DNA of 64,000 nucleotides. Origin: Natronobacterium haloterrestre. Its GTDB lineage: Archaea > Halobacteriota > Halobacteria > Halobacteriales > Natrialbaceae. Below the pieces are notes generated by a model. That model made no database searches, was not told the origin of the DNA, and worked only from the letters and a program-made list of their open reading frames with translations. Below are positions 23,691 to 32,371 of the stretch, in pieces (position 1 is the stretch's first letter; each line of letters opens with the position of its first letter). A program made the position numbers and the translations under genes. The stretch is from assembly GCF_900112205.1 (NCBI RefSeq), contig NZ_FOKW01000002.1:434001-498000 (forward strand). The letters run 5' to 3'.

Positions 23691-25535
23691 ATGACAGGGG
23701 TAATATGGATCGTGGTCCTTGTGGTCGGGTTGTTCTCCGCCGGGTACGTCGGGTACGGACGATACCTCTCACAGTTCGTCGAACTCGACGACTCGCGGGA
23801 CACGCCGGCGCACAAGTATCAAGACGGGCAGGAGTACGTACCGGCGAAGAAACCGGTGTTGTTGGGGCATCACTTCTCGAGTATCGCGGGCGGCGCGCCG
23901 ATCGCCGGCCCGATCACGGCGGCGTTCATCTGGGGCTGGGTCCCGGCGGTGCTGTGGGTCGCCATCGGTAACCCGCTGATGGGTGCCGTCCACGACTTCA
24001 TGGCGCTGTCCTCGAGCGTGCGTCACGAGGGCAAGTCGATCGGGTTCATCATCGGGGAGTACATCGGCAGGCGGGGGAAGAACATGTTCCTCCTGTTTGC
24101 CTTCCTCGTGATCATCCTCGTGGTGGCGGTGTTCGCCCTGCTGGTGGCGATAATTCTGGACGCCTACCCCCAGGCGGCGACCGCGAGCCTGATCTACATC
24201 GGGCTGGCGGTGGTCTTCGGGGTCTGGCTCTACCAACTGGACCTACCGCTCTCGGTCGGGACCCTCCTCTTCGTCGCCGGCATCTTCGGTAGCGTCTGGG
24301 CGGGCCTGCAGTTCCCCGTGGCGCTGTACGAGCCGAGCGGCTTCGCCGACGAGGCGTTCGTGTTGCTGTCGGGCAGCGGCGAGTGGGTGCCGGGCGCGGG
24401 CCTGTTCGGCGCGAACACGGCGATGTGGATCATCGTGTCGCTCGTCTACGCCGCGCTCGCGAGCGTCCTCCCGGTGTGGGTGTTGCTCCAGCCCCGGGAC
24501 TACCTCTCGTCGTTCCTCCTCTACACGGGGGTCGGCGGGACCCTGCTCGCGATCGTCGTCGGCACGATCCTGGGGACGACCGAGGGCGGCGCGAGCGCAC
24601 TCCAGATCGAGGTGCCCGCCTACACGAGCTTCATGGGCGGCCCGCTGATCGACGTCGCGATGCCGCTTTTCCCGCTGCTTTTCATCACGATCGCCTGCGG
24701 GACGATCAGCGGCTTCCACTCGCTGGTCTCCTCCGGGACGACCGCGAAACAGCTCAACAAGGAAAGCGACGCACGGACGATCGGCTACGGCGGGATGCTC
24801 GCCGAGGGCCTGCTCGCGGCGACCGCGCTCTCTGCCGTTTCGGTGATCGCGGTCACCGAAAGCGGCGTCAGCGGCATCGGTGCGGCACTGCCGAACTTCG
24901 CGGAGGGTGGCGGCCTCATCCTCACGAGCTTCGGAATCCCGCTGCTCACCGGGGAGGTGTTCATGGCGCTGGTGTTCGTCAGCTTCCTGCTGACGAGTCT
25001 CGACACTGCCCTGCGACTGGGGCGGTACATGGTCGAGGAACTGGTCGGGACGCCCGAAACCCCAGTCGAGGAGACCGCTGCGAACAAGTACGTCAACACC
25101 GGTATCGCGACGCTCGCGGCGTTCCTACTGGTCTCGAGCGGACAGTGGGAACAGCTGTGGCCCCTGTTCGGTGCTTCGAACCAGCTACTGGCCGCGCTGG
25201 CCCTGCTGGCTGCGACGGTCTGGCTGGCCAACTGGAAGGACACCAAGCAGCTACTGACTACGGGCGTGCCGGTCATCGTGATGACGTTCATCACCATCTG
25301 TGGCCTGCTGTGGCTGGCGTTCGTCGAGAACCTCCAGCGGACGTTCCTCAGCAGCGAGTGGATGGCCGAGGCCACGGCCCTCGAGATGGGCTCGAGCGCG
25401 ATGCGACTGGTGCTGGCGCTGGTGCTTGTCTGGCTCGCGCTGTCGATCATCAAGATGGGCTACGACAACGTCCAGTCGGCGCGCGATAACCTGCTGAGGA
25501 CCGACGAACCGGCGGTCGGAACGGACGACGACTGA
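23691..25535 (+). CDS. cstA: Carbon starvation protein CstA (peptide/pyruvate transporter)
   Basis: This 614-residue polytopic protein has about 16-18 helices. It shows the CstA signature GHHFSSIAGGAPIAGPITAA near residue 63, GNPLMGAVHDFMALSSSVRHEGKSIG, and the later CGTISGFHSLVSSGTTAKQL segment. CstA family proteins import peptides or pyruvate when carbon is scarce. Its own TATA box gives it a separate promoter. It converges with the gene at 25572 over a short hairpin with a T-run. Confidence 0.94.
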   Translation: MTGVIWIVVLVVGLFSAGYVGYGRYLSQFVELDDSRDTPAHKYQDGQEYVPAKKPVLLGHHFSSIAGGAPIAGPITAAFIWGWVPAVLWVAIGNPLMGAVHDFMALSSSVRHEGKSIGFIIGEYIGRRGKNMFLLFAFLVIILVVAVFALLVAIILDAYPQAATASLIYIGLAVVFGVWLYQLDLPLSVGTLLFVAGIFGSVWAGLQFPVALYEPSGFADEAFVLLSGSGEWVPGAGLFGANTAMWIIVSLVYAALASVLPVWVLLQPRDYLSSFLLYTGVGGTLLAIVVGTILGTTEGGASALQIEVPAYTSFMGGPLIDVAMPLFPLLFITIACGTISGFHSLVSSGTTAKQLNKESDARTIGYGGMLAEGLLAATALSAVSVIAVTESGVSGIGAALPNFAEGGGLILTSFGIPLLTGEVFMALVFVSFLLTSLDTALRLGRYMVEELVGTPETPVEETAANKYVNTGIATLAAFLLVSSGQWEQLWPLFGASNQLLAALALLAATVWLANWKDTKQLLTTGVPVIVMTFITICGLLWLAFVENLQRTFLSSEWMAEATALEMGSSAMRLVLALVLVWLALSIIKMGYDNVQSARDNLLRTDEPAVGTDDD

Positions 25536-25540
25536 CAGCG

Positions 25541-25559
25541 CCGACCCGATTCGGTTTTT
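25541..25559 (+). terminator. Possible terminator after cstA
   Basis: A weak CCGA/TCGG hairpin is followed by TTTTT (25555-25559), 6 bases after the cstA stop and ahead of the convergent gene at 25572. T-runs are the main archaeal termination signal; the hairpin itself is short. Confidence 0.4.
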
Positions 25560-25571
25560 CCCCGCGTTACG

Positions 25572-26339
25572 CTACAACGAGACGAGCCCGCGAACGCGGG
25601 CGAGCAGCCCGCCGTCACCGTCTTCGAGGTCCTCCCACAGGGCGAACGCCCCGTCGATCTCGGTCCGGTCGCTCGCGACGATCTCCTCGCGGTCCGGCGC
25701 GACGACACAACAGTGGATCTCGTAGTGGCCGTGGAAGCCAAAGCGGAGCAGGGTCCGTTCTTTGAAGCCGTCGACGAACGAGCGGACGTCCGCGGGTATC
25801 TCGGGGACGACGAGCACGAAGGTGAACTCGGTCGCCCGGTGCTCGTCGTTCGGTTCGACCCGCTGGTCGGCCAGTTCGTGGCCCAGTTCGACCAGTTCCT
25901 CGATGTCGGCGACCGAGACGCTCGCCCGGCGGTCGGCGTAGAGGAACTCCCGCATGTGGTGGTTCGCGTACTGGACCGACGGGTGGAACATGTGTTTGCT
26001 GCTCTCGACGCGGAGTTCGCCGCGCATGGCGAACCGGTCCTCGTGCCGGGGTCCACGGCCACGGGGGCCGGCTCCGCCGACCGCGGGATCCACGCGGACG
26101 TCCTTCTCGAGGTCGTACGCGTGCATGAGTCGGTCGGCGACTCGGTCGAAGTACTCGTCGTCCCAGTCGGGGACGGCCTCCCGAACCTCGGGCGGGAGGT
26201 CGGGGAGGTCGTCCCCGCGGTCTCCGCCGTCCCCGCCATCACCGGTTCGATCGCCGCCCGGCCGGGTCGCCGTCCCGGTCGCGTCGTTCGTGCTCCCTGT
26301 CGCCTCCCCGGTGTCGATCTCGTCGTTCCCGTGTGCCAT
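25572..26339 (-). CDS. Conserved hypothetical soluble protein
   Basis: This 255-residue protein (ATG 26339; the frame is open further upstream without coding character) has a disordered Gly/Asp/Thr-rich N-terminal 50 residues. An ordered domain follows with DDEYFDRVADRLMHAYDLEKDVRVDP, SKHMFHPSVQYANHHMREFLYADRR and FTFVLVVPEIPADVRSFVDGFKERTLLRFGFHGHYEIHCCVVAPD. I do not recognise the family; the pattern of strands and helices and conserved His/Phe residues suggests a real globular fold. It is monocistronic. Confidence 0.72.
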   Translation of the reverse strand: MAHGNDEIDTGEATGSTNDATGTATRPGGDRTGDGGDGGDRGDDLPDLPPEVREAVPDWDDEYFDRVADRLMHAYDLEKDVRVDPAVGGAGPRGRGPRHEDRFAMRGELRVESSKHMFHPSVQYANHHMREFLYADRRASVSVADIEELVELGHELADQRVEPNDEHRATEFTFVLVVPEIPADVRSFVDGFKERTLLRFGFHGHYEIHCCVVAPDREEIVASDRTEIDGAFALWEDLEDGDGGLLARVRGLVSL

Positions 26340-26521
26340 AGTCTCGAGTTTTCGTCCGTTCCGATGGGAGCGGTCGTCCCGTCTCCCCGTCCTCGCGCTC
26401 GCTTGTGTGGATGAATACCACGGCCAGACCAAAAGTCCGTCGGGCGGCCCCGCTCGGGGTCGGGCGGACACCCCCTGACCCCGACCGCCGGCACACCTTG
26501 CCCGTCTCGGAGCGGCCTCCC

Positions 26522-27169
26522 TCAGCCGAAAGCAGCGACGAGCGTTCCGTTCTCGAGCGGATCGGGGGCGGTCGATTCGAACTCGTCCCGGTTCCTCCGA
26601 TCCGCTTCGGGGAGGGGGACTCGAGCGACCCCGGTCTCGTCGACCGCGTACACGACACCGCCGGGCGCAACGTCCGATTGCCAGACGGTTCCGGTCCCGT
26701 CGCTTCCCGTGGTCGCTGCGCCGATCCGGAGGAGAAAGACGGAGACGATGTCGTCGTCCCGATCGAACGTCTCGCGTTCCAGCACGCTGTAGGAGATATC
26801 GAAAACGTGTCCGGACCCGTCGGGACCGCACAACGCGTCCTTCCGTACGTATGCCTCTTCGAACGCCTGGACGTAGGCGAGGATTTCGTCGCGAGCGAAC
26901 GCGGTGGGTCGATCCGGGTACGGGACGGTTTCTGCGGTCTCGAACACTTCGGTGTCACCGCTTCTCTCGATTTCGACCGGTTTCGACCTTTTCGTACAAT
27001 CCGGTCTGGTGACTCCGGTGGCAACGTGCTCAACAACCGTCCTTTCGTCGGTACCTTTCGTTTTCGAACTGGTATCGTCCTGCTCCGAACTGATGGCGGG
27101 GGAGGCCACACATCCTGCAGTCGCGACCGGGACCGTTCCGACGGCACCGAGTAACGTTCTCCGTTTCAT
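26522..27169 (-). CDS. Hypothetical lipoprotein
   Basis: This 215-residue protein starts MKRRTLLGAVGTVPVATAGC, a signal peptide with lipobox Cys20; the RR pair near the start may be a Tat signal. The mature part is polar, with DEILAYVQAFEEAYVRKDALC and a beta-rich end, as seen in many haloarchaeal lipoproteins with a cystatin- or NTF2-like fold, but I cannot assign a family. A minus-strand TATA element (about 27195-27202) lies 27-33 bases upstream. Confidence 0.75.
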   Translation of the reverse strand: MKRRTLLGAVGTVPVATAGCVASPAISSEQDDTSSKTKGTDERTVVEHVATGVTRPDCTKRSKPVEIERSGDTEVFETAETVPYPDRPTAFARDEILAYVQAFEEAYVRKDALCGPDGSGHVFDISYSVLERETFDRDDDIVSVFLLRIGAATTGSDGTGTVWQSDVAPGGVVYAVDETGVARVPLPEADRRNRDEFESTAPDPLENGTLVAAFG

Positions 27170-27267
27170 CGCCTGAATCGAGTATTCGGACCGTCATAAA
27201 GCGCAGTGCAAGGTGAAATCACTCTTTGGATGGCAGCTCCAACCCCCGCGTCTCGGATCGAGGAGTG

Positions 27268-27346
27268 ATACGGGTTACTGTCCGTCAGTTCCGGCGCACC
27301 CGCTCTCGGGTCGCGGTTGCGCCGGTACAGGACAGCAATCCGTAAT
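27268..27346. repeat. Dispersed hairpin repeat, copy B (79 bp)
   Basis: It begins ATACGGG and ends CAGCAATCCGTAAT, with central CCGGCGCA and GCGGTTGCGCCGG arms. The left inner arm is diverged (CCCGC in place of ACCGC) and it lacks two bases relative to copies A and C. Unlike them, it lies between divergent genes. Confidence 0.78.
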
Positions 27347-27373
27347 CCGTGCGAGGCGATCTCACGAATCAAC

Positions 27374-27397
27374 ACATATATAACTGATCCATCAGTT
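27374..27397 (+). promoter_or_regulatory. TATA box and operator palindrome for the MFS operon
   Basis: The TATA box ACATATATAA (27374-27383) overlaps a perfect palindrome: AACTGAT (27382-27388), CC, ATCAGTT (27391-27397). A protein bound here would block initiation, as expected for a drug-responsive repressor controlling an efflux pump. The predicted transcription start is near 27405. Confidence 0.6.
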
Positions 27398-27556
27398 TGT
27401 ACTGACGAGTGGTTCTATGATCTGCCGGATTACGGTTCGTCCGGTGTTCGATCCCCGTTCGCCGCCGGCGGCCGAGCGGGCCCGATAGCAGCAGCATTCG
27501 GGTCCGTTTCGCTACCTCCTCGGTAGCTGCAGTTCCTCTCGACAACGCACACGCAC

Positions 27557-27709
27557 ATGCCGACATTCGCCGAGTCTCCGGTGTATCGCCGGGGCTCGTA
27601 CGACCACGACCACGACTACGATCGCGTACTCGCACTCGAATCGAAACCGAACCACTCGCAGGCACCACTCGAGAATTCGGCGGCGCTCGACGGGGGTGAG
27701 CCGCGGTGA
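27557..27709 (+). CDS. 50-residue protein coupled to the MFS transporter
   Basis: This short ORF (ATG 27557, TGA 27707-27709) codes for 50 residues, with a His/Asp/Tyr cluster (SYDHDHDYDRV, residues 14-24) that might bind metal. Its stop overlaps the GTG start of the MFS gene as GTGA, a typical sign of translational coupling. The first half of the mRNA leader contains another tiny ORF (27417-27488). No family is recognised; coding status rests on the overlap. Confidence 0.5.
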   Translation: MPTFAESPVYRRGSYDHDHDYDRVLALESKPNHSQAPLENSAALDGGEPR

Positions 27710-28998
27710 TCGCCGGCGAGCGCTCGCTGTGGCGTAATCGTAAGTTCCGGCGGTTCTTCGCCGGGCAGTTCGTCACGAACGCCGGCGATAGCCTCTATAC
27801 GGTCGCCGTCCTCTGGCTCGCGTTCGAACTGAGCGGCTCGAGTCTCGTCACGGGGGCGTTGAACGCGATACTGCTGCTTCCGTGGCTGTTGCAGATACTC
27901 GCCGGGCCGCTCGTCGATCGGCTGCCGCTCAGGTCCATCCTCGTCGGATCGCAGGTGGTCCAGGGCCTCGTCGTGCTCGCCCTGCCGCTTACAGCAGCGA
28001 CTGGACACCTGAGCCTCGGTGTACTGTTCGCCGTCGCACCGGTCCTCATGCTCGCGACGCTGCTGATGTCGCCGATGGAGTCCGCCCTCCTCCCGCGGAT
28101 CGTCGCCGAGGAACGGCTTTCCGACGCCAATTCGGCCCTGGCGACGGTGACGCTCGGACTGGACATGGTGTTCGATGCCCTCGGGGGCGTCTTCATCGCC
28201 CTGTTCGGGGCGACGACGCTGTTCCTGGCCGACTCGATCACGTTCGCCGTCGCTGCACTGCTGTTCGCCGGCATCACGATCGGGACCCCCGCCGACCGGG
28301 ACGCCGTCGACGTCGACGACGCTGCACCGTCGATCGAATCGGTACTCCGGTCGTATCGATCGGATCTCCGGGCTGGTATCGACGTCCTCCGGGGAACCGC
28401 CTTCATCGAGTTGATGCTGACGACCGCCGTCGCGAACTTCACGACCGGCGTGACGCTGGCGATTCTCCCTGCGTTCGGCGATGGTCTGGGCGGACCCGCT
28501 GCCTACGGCCTGCTACTCGGGGCGCTCGGTATCGGTCGCCTCGTCGGTTCGATCGTCGGTCCGTACGTCGAAGGCGTCCCCTACGGAACGGTCCTCGCCT
28601 CGCAGGCGGTGGGCGCGGGGTGCTGGGTCGCAGCGGTCGTTGCCCCCTCCCCAGCGGCCACGATCGTTCTGTTCGGTCTCGCGTGGGTGCCCTCCGGCGC
28701 ATCGGGCGTGCTTTCGGCGACGCTGAACCAGCGCGTGTTCCCACCCGACCTGCTCGGTCGAGTCTCCGCGACGAAGGGAACGGCGTCCGGAGCGACGCTT
28801 CCGCTGGGCTCGCTCGTCGGCGGCGTCATCGCCGAGTCGCTGGGGACGACGACGACCATGGCGCTGGCCGCGAGCGGCTTCGGCTTTACGGCCGTCTACG
28901 TCCTGTTCCGTCCGCGACTTCGACGGCTTCCCCCCGTCGACGCGGCTACGCCGAGCGACTTCGGTCTGGAACTCGAGACGGACGAACCGACGGAGTAG
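27706..28998 (+). CDS. MFS transporter (MFS_3/EntS-like exporter)
   Basis: This 430-residue protein with about 12 transmembrane helices starts at a GTG. The N-terminus MIAGERSLWRNRKFRRFFAGQFVTNAGDSLYTVAVLWL is typical of the MFS_3 group (shown here beyond the key part only in outline: the RNRKFRRFFAGQF motif before helix 1). A central cytoplasmic loop after helix 6 is acidic. Relatives export siderophores or drugs; substrate unknown. It is controlled with the 50-residue ORF from a palindromic promoter. Confidence 0.88.
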   Translation: MIAGERSLWRNRKFRRFFAGQFVTNAGDSLYTVAVLWLAFELSGSSLVTGALNAILLLPWLLQILAGPLVDRLPLRSILVGSQVVQGLVVLALPLTAATGHLSLGVLFAVAPVLMLATLLMSPMESALLPRIVAEERLSDANSALATVTLGLDMVFDALGGVFIALFGATTLFLADSITFAVAALLFAGITIGTPADRDAVDVDDAAPSIESVLRSYRSDLRAGIDVLRGTAFIELMLTTAVANFTTGVTLAILPAFGDGLGGPAAYGLLLGALGIGRLVGSIVGPYVEGVPYGTVLASQAVGAGCWVAAVVAPSPAATIVLFGLAWVPSGASGVLSATLNQRVFPPDLLGRVSATKGTASGATLPLGSLVGGVIAESLGTTTTMALAASGFGFTAVYVLFRPRLRRLPPVDAATPSDFGLELETDEPTE

Positions 28999-29121
28999 CA
29001 GGGGGAGCTTCCGGTACTCGGAGAGCCGGTACCGCCTCCGATCGCCTGCTCCACCCCTTCGGCGCACTCGACCCGTCGAACCGGTCGGCGGGAGCGTTAA
29101 GGGGATCGGCTCCGTACCTCT

Positions 29122-29355
29122 ATGCGAGAAACCACCATGGGTGAGAAACGGGAAGCCTGCGGTCGCTGTTCCATGTCGACGGCGGTCGACGTGGCACGCT
29201 CCGGCCACGAGGATGACGAAGAACCGGATCCGTTCGGCGAAGCCCGCATCGAAGTCGACGCCGACGAACTTCGGACGGTCGCGCCCGGCGCGTGGTTGTC
29301 GGGGGTCTCGAGTCGGCTCAACGACGCCATCGACCGGTTCACCTGGGACCGATAG
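29122..29355 (+). CDS. Small acidic protein with one CxxC motif
   Basis: This 77-residue protein (ATG 29122, or 29137) has CGRC near the N-terminus, an acidic middle (GHEDDEEPDPFGEARIEVDADELR) and an amphipathic C-terminal helix. The acidic composition is typical of a soluble haloarchaeal protein. The family is unknown. It stands alone between the MFS gene and ychF. Confidence 0.6.
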   Translation: MRETTMGEKREACGRCSMSTAVDVARSGHEDDEEPDPFGEARIEVDADELRTVAPGAWLSGVSSRLNDAIDRFTWDR

Positions 29356-29416
29356 CGATCCGGCGTCCCGCTCGAGCATCGAACGGCGACGACTGCCCGC
29401 TCGAGCCGTCGCGTTC

Positions 29417-30613
29417 TCAGTTCGTCGTGACGACTTCGATCACGTCCCGGGGTTCGACCGTGTAGTCTTTTCCGAGCTGGCGGTTCGTCCGACAGTCGAT
29501 CGCGTGAAGGAAGCCGTCGCCGATGTCCGAGTGGAGGCTGTACGCGAAGTCCTCCGCGGTCGACTCCGGCGGGATCAGGTAACAGTCGGGCAACACCTCG
29601 CCGCGTTCGTTGCCTAGGCCGTTCGCACCGCCCGGGAAGACGGGCGTGACGCCAAGCACGTCGAACAGCGCGGTCTCGAGCGCCGCCTGGACGCCGGTCG
29701 CGCCGTACTCGCCCAGAAACTCGCGGATCTGTTCCAGCCCCTGCTGCTGGTCGTCCGAGACGTCGCCGACGATCTCGAAGTCGGCGTCGCCGGGCCGGTA
29801 GTCCACGACGCCGGCCTTGTCGGCGGATTTGAGCGCCTTCTCGGCGTGGGCGCTACAGGGGACGAACGTGAGGTGATCGTAGTCGGGATCGGCCGTGATC
29901 TCCTCGTAGTTGTCCTGGGCCTCGGGGAGGTCCATCTTGTTCGCCGCGATGACGATCGGCTTGGTCTCCTTGCGGATCTCGCGGGCGAGTTCGAGTTCGT
30001 CCTCGTCGTCCCACTCGCCGGGGTCGAAGCCGACGTCGACCCGGCGGATCAGGCGCTTGATCTCGTCTTCGTTCGTCCGGAACGCGCTCATCTGCTCGGC
30101 GAGTTCCTCCTCGATGTCGTCGTCCTCGGTCGTGTAGCCCGACTCGTAGCGCTCGATCCCCTTCTCCAAGACGTCGAGGTACCACTGGTCGAGTTCCTCC
30201 TCGAGGAAGTCGATGTCCTCGCGGGGGTCGTGGCCCTCGGTCGGTTCGCCCTCGAGGTCGGTCTCCCCCGAGAAGTCGACGACGTGGACGAGTACGTCCG
30301 TCTCGTTCAGGTCGGTCAGGAACTGGTTGCCCAGGCCTGCGCCCTCGTGTGCGCCCGGGATGAGGCCGGCCACGTCGACGAGTTTGGTCGGGACGAACCG
30401 GGTCCCGTCGTCGCAGTAGCCGACCGACGGGGTACACTCCTCGTCGAACTCGGGGGCCGCACAGTCGACGCGGACGTAGGCTTCGCCCACGCTGGGGTCG
30501 ATGGTCGTGAACGGGTAGGCCCCTTCGGGCACGTCGTTCATCGTCGCCGCGTTGAAGAAGGAGGACTTGCCGACGGAGGGTTTGCCGACGAGTCCGATCC
30601 GGTACGTACTCAT
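29417..30613 (-). CDS. ychF: YchF/OBG-family GTPase-ATPase
   Basis: This 398-residue P-loop protein starts at MSTYRIGLVGKPSVGKSSFF (30613). G1 is GKPSVGKSS, G3 DVAGLIPGAHEGAGLGN, and the NKMD motif is kept (AANKMDLPEA). The C-terminal TGS domain ends DVIEVVTTN. YchF-type proteins bind the ribosome and respond to redox stress in bacteria; archaeal members are of similar layout with an inserted acidic helical segment. The frame is open to 30670 but the conserved N-terminus fixes the start. Confidence 0.93.
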   Translation of the reverse strand: MSTYRIGLVGKPSVGKSSFFNAATMNDVPEGAYPFTTIDPSVGEAYVRVDCAAPEFDEECTPSVGYCDDGTRFVPTKLVDVAGLIPGAHEGAGLGNQFLTDLNETDVLVHVVDFSGETDLEGEPTEGHDPREDIDFLEEELDQWYLDVLEKGIERYESGYTTEDDDIEEELAEQMSAFRTNEDEIKRLIRRVDVGFDPGEWDDEDELELAREIRKETKPIVIAANKMDLPEAQDNYEEITADPDYDHLTFVPCSAHAEKALKSADKAGVVDYRPGDADFEIVGDVSDDQQQGLEQIREFLGEYGATGVQAALETALFDVLGVTPVFPGGANGLGNERGEVLPDCYLIPPESTAEDFAYSLHSDIGDGFLHAIDCRTNRQLGKDYTVEPRDVIEVVTTN

Positions 30614-30844
30614 TGGTCGTTGCAGGTGAGATCGGATTAAACCGGTTTCCTTCCCGGGCCGGAGTGGCATGAGAAAACGTATCGCGACGGATCGAGGCGT
30701 CGTTACGGTACTGTGAGCGATCGATCGTCGCCGAAAACTCCGCCGAGGACCCGTGTCGACGTGCTCGAGGCGCCCTCTCCGACGGCGAGCGAACGGTTGT
30801 CACACCGAAACATATCAACGAGGGGTACTAACCGATCGCCTATC

Positions 30845-31615
30845 ATGTCCGACAACCGGCGGGAGAACCGACGGCTGTGGAACGAGTGGAGCGACGATTT
30901 CCAGGCCCGGTGGAACGCCAACACGGCCGACGGGGAGTTGCCGCCGGCCCCGTCCCCGTTCGCCCCCGACGCCCCGGGTGGCCCACAGCCCGAGGTTCTC
31001 GAGACCGTCGAGGGGAAAGACTACGTCGAACTGGGGTGTGGCGGCGGGCAGGGCAGCGTCGGAACCGCCGACCTCGGGGCCGAGACCGTCGTCGGCGTCG
31101 ATTTCTCCGGCGAACAACTGCGACACGCGAGGCAGTTACGGGCGTTCTACGGCGTCGACGCGCAGTTCGTCCAGGGGGACGTCACGAACCTGCCGCTACC
31201 TGACGACCGCTTCGACGTTGCCTCCTCCGAAGCGGTCTTCCAGATGATGGCGGACCTCGAGGAGGCGCTCCGCGAGGCGCGTCGCGTCCTGTGCGAAGGC
31301 GGCGTCCTCGTGCTCAGCGTCCCTCACCCGCTCCACGAAATCCTCGATCCCGAGGCGGCCACCCTCGAGCGGAGCTACTTCGATACCGGCCGCCGGGAGA
31401 TCGCGATCGACGAGGAGTACGAGTCGGACCTGGTCGTCTTCGACCGCACCGTCGCCGACCTCCACAACGCCCTCGTCGACGCCGGGTTCGACGTTCGGCG
31501 ACTCGTCGAACATCGCCATCAAAAGTTCGAGGCGAACGATCCAGAGGACCTGGACCTTCCGGAAATCCTGTGGAAGGTACCACAGAGCGTTCGCTTCTGG
31601 GCGGTCGTGCGATAA
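30845..31615 (+). CDS. Class I SAM-dependent methyltransferase
   Basis: This 256-residue protein has SAM-binding motif I VELGCGGGQGSVGTADLG, post-I VVGVDFSGEQL, and the motif FDVASSEAVFQMMADLEEALREARRVL, all of class I methyltransferases (Methyltransf_11 type). The substrate is unknown. ATG 30845 (MSDNRRENRRLWNEWSDDFQ) is preferred over the GTG at 30713, since ACATATCAA about 35 bases upstream can serve as the TATA box. It diverges from ychF. Confidence 0.88.
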   Translation: MSDNRRENRRLWNEWSDDFQARWNANTADGELPPAPSPFAPDAPGGPQPEVLETVEGKDYVELGCGGGQGSVGTADLGAETVVGVDFSGEQLRHARQLRAFYGVDAQFVQGDVTNLPLPDDRFDVASSEAVFQMMADLEEALREARRVLCEGGVLVLSVPHPLHEILDPEAATLERSYFDTGRREIAIDEEYESDLVVFDRTVADLHNALVDAGFDVRRLVEHRHQKFEANDPEDLDLPEILWKVPQSVRFWAVVR

Positions 31616-31781
31616 GAAGGGGATCCGAAGGTCGGCCCCCTCGGTCGAGTATCGAGCCAGTCAGTACGGCTGAGTTCCGCTACCCAGGCGTTCACTCAGT
31701 TAATCACAACAACAGTAGCGCGTGAAAACCTCGCCTCTTTAATCGTGTTGCTATCCAAATAGGACTATCGGAGGATGACAG

Positions 31782-32063
31782 ATGAATGAAAAGGCATTCG
31801 ATGCGTTAGCTCACGGACAGAGACGCAAAATACTGTTTTCACTGCTGGATCACAACCCGCAGGATCCATCGAATCTGTCCAACGTCCCGTGGGACATCCC
31901 CGAAAGGGACGAAGCGATGATCGAGAAACGCCACGTTCATCTCCCCAAACTGGTCGATTACGGTTACATCGAGTGGGATCGAGAGGCCGCGGTCATCACG
32001 AAGGGTCCGGAGTTCGACGAGATCCGGCCGCTCCTCGAGTTTTTGAACGAACGCGACGATTGA
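31782..32063 (+). CDS. Winged-helix DNA-binding protein (DUF7344 type)
   Basis: This 93-residue winged helix starts MNEKAFDALAHGQRRKILFSLL, the usual opening of the DUF7344/ArsR-like haloarchaeal proteins. It continues with HVHLPKLVDYGYIEWDREAAVITKGPEFDEIRPLLEFL, which ends with the wing and dimer helix. It has a good Shine-Dalgarno-like GGAGG 8-12 bases before the ATG. Neighbouring TrmB and methyltransferase genes do not reveal its target. Confidence 0.85.
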   Translation: MNEKAFDALAHGQRRKILFSLLDHNPQDPSNLSNVPWDIPERDEAMIEKRHVHLPKLVDYGYIEWDREAAVITKGPEFDEIRPLLEFLNERDD

Positions 32064-32371
32064 CAGCGGTCCGGTCCGGCGGAGAGAGTTCCTTTCCGGG
32101 TTCGTGCCGACGAAGAGCGATCCAGTTCTACAGTATCGACGCCGCTTCGTCGTCGGAGAGAATGGTATGCCCCATCGTGGTTGGGCCGTAACGGGGCACA
32201 CCACTCTGACGGATCCGTCCCAGCCTCAAGTAGTTTGTGTGATAATCCGAGTGAAAACTCTCTACGGGCTGAACCCGGCGAATTCAATCCATCGAAACCG
32301 GAAAACAGGAACCTTTTCCCCTCCAGGGGCGATAGCTGGCACGTTCGGATCGCCGGACACGTGGTTGGGCC
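32064..32371. other. Intergenic interval upstream of the TrmB gene
   Basis: No gene is seen in these 308 bases. They contain a 12-base direct repeat CGTGGTTGGGCC at 32176-32187 and 32360-32371, the second abutting the TrmB start codon. A short CCCCT-CC-AGGGG hairpin (32328-32339) also lies here. Confidence 0.5.

Larger units (their letters stand above)
27170..27556. other. Intergenic region with repeat copy B and MFS-operon promoter
   Basis: This 387-base region between divergent genes holds the lipoprotein promoter (about 27195-27202), repeat copy B (27268-27346), a TATA box (27374-27383), a palindrome (27382-27397) and a possible 23-codon leader ORF (27417-27488, ATG to TAG). No larger gene is visible. 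Confidence 0.6.

Noticed and set aside
27445-27453. GTTCGATCC resembling a tRNA T-loop
   Set aside because: The flanking bases do not form a T-stem and no acceptor, D-arm or anticodon arm can be built around it.
30713-30844. GTG start adding 44 residues to the methyltransferase
   Set aside because: The added sequence is Pro/Arg/Ser-rich without structure and contains the likely promoter (ACATATCAA).
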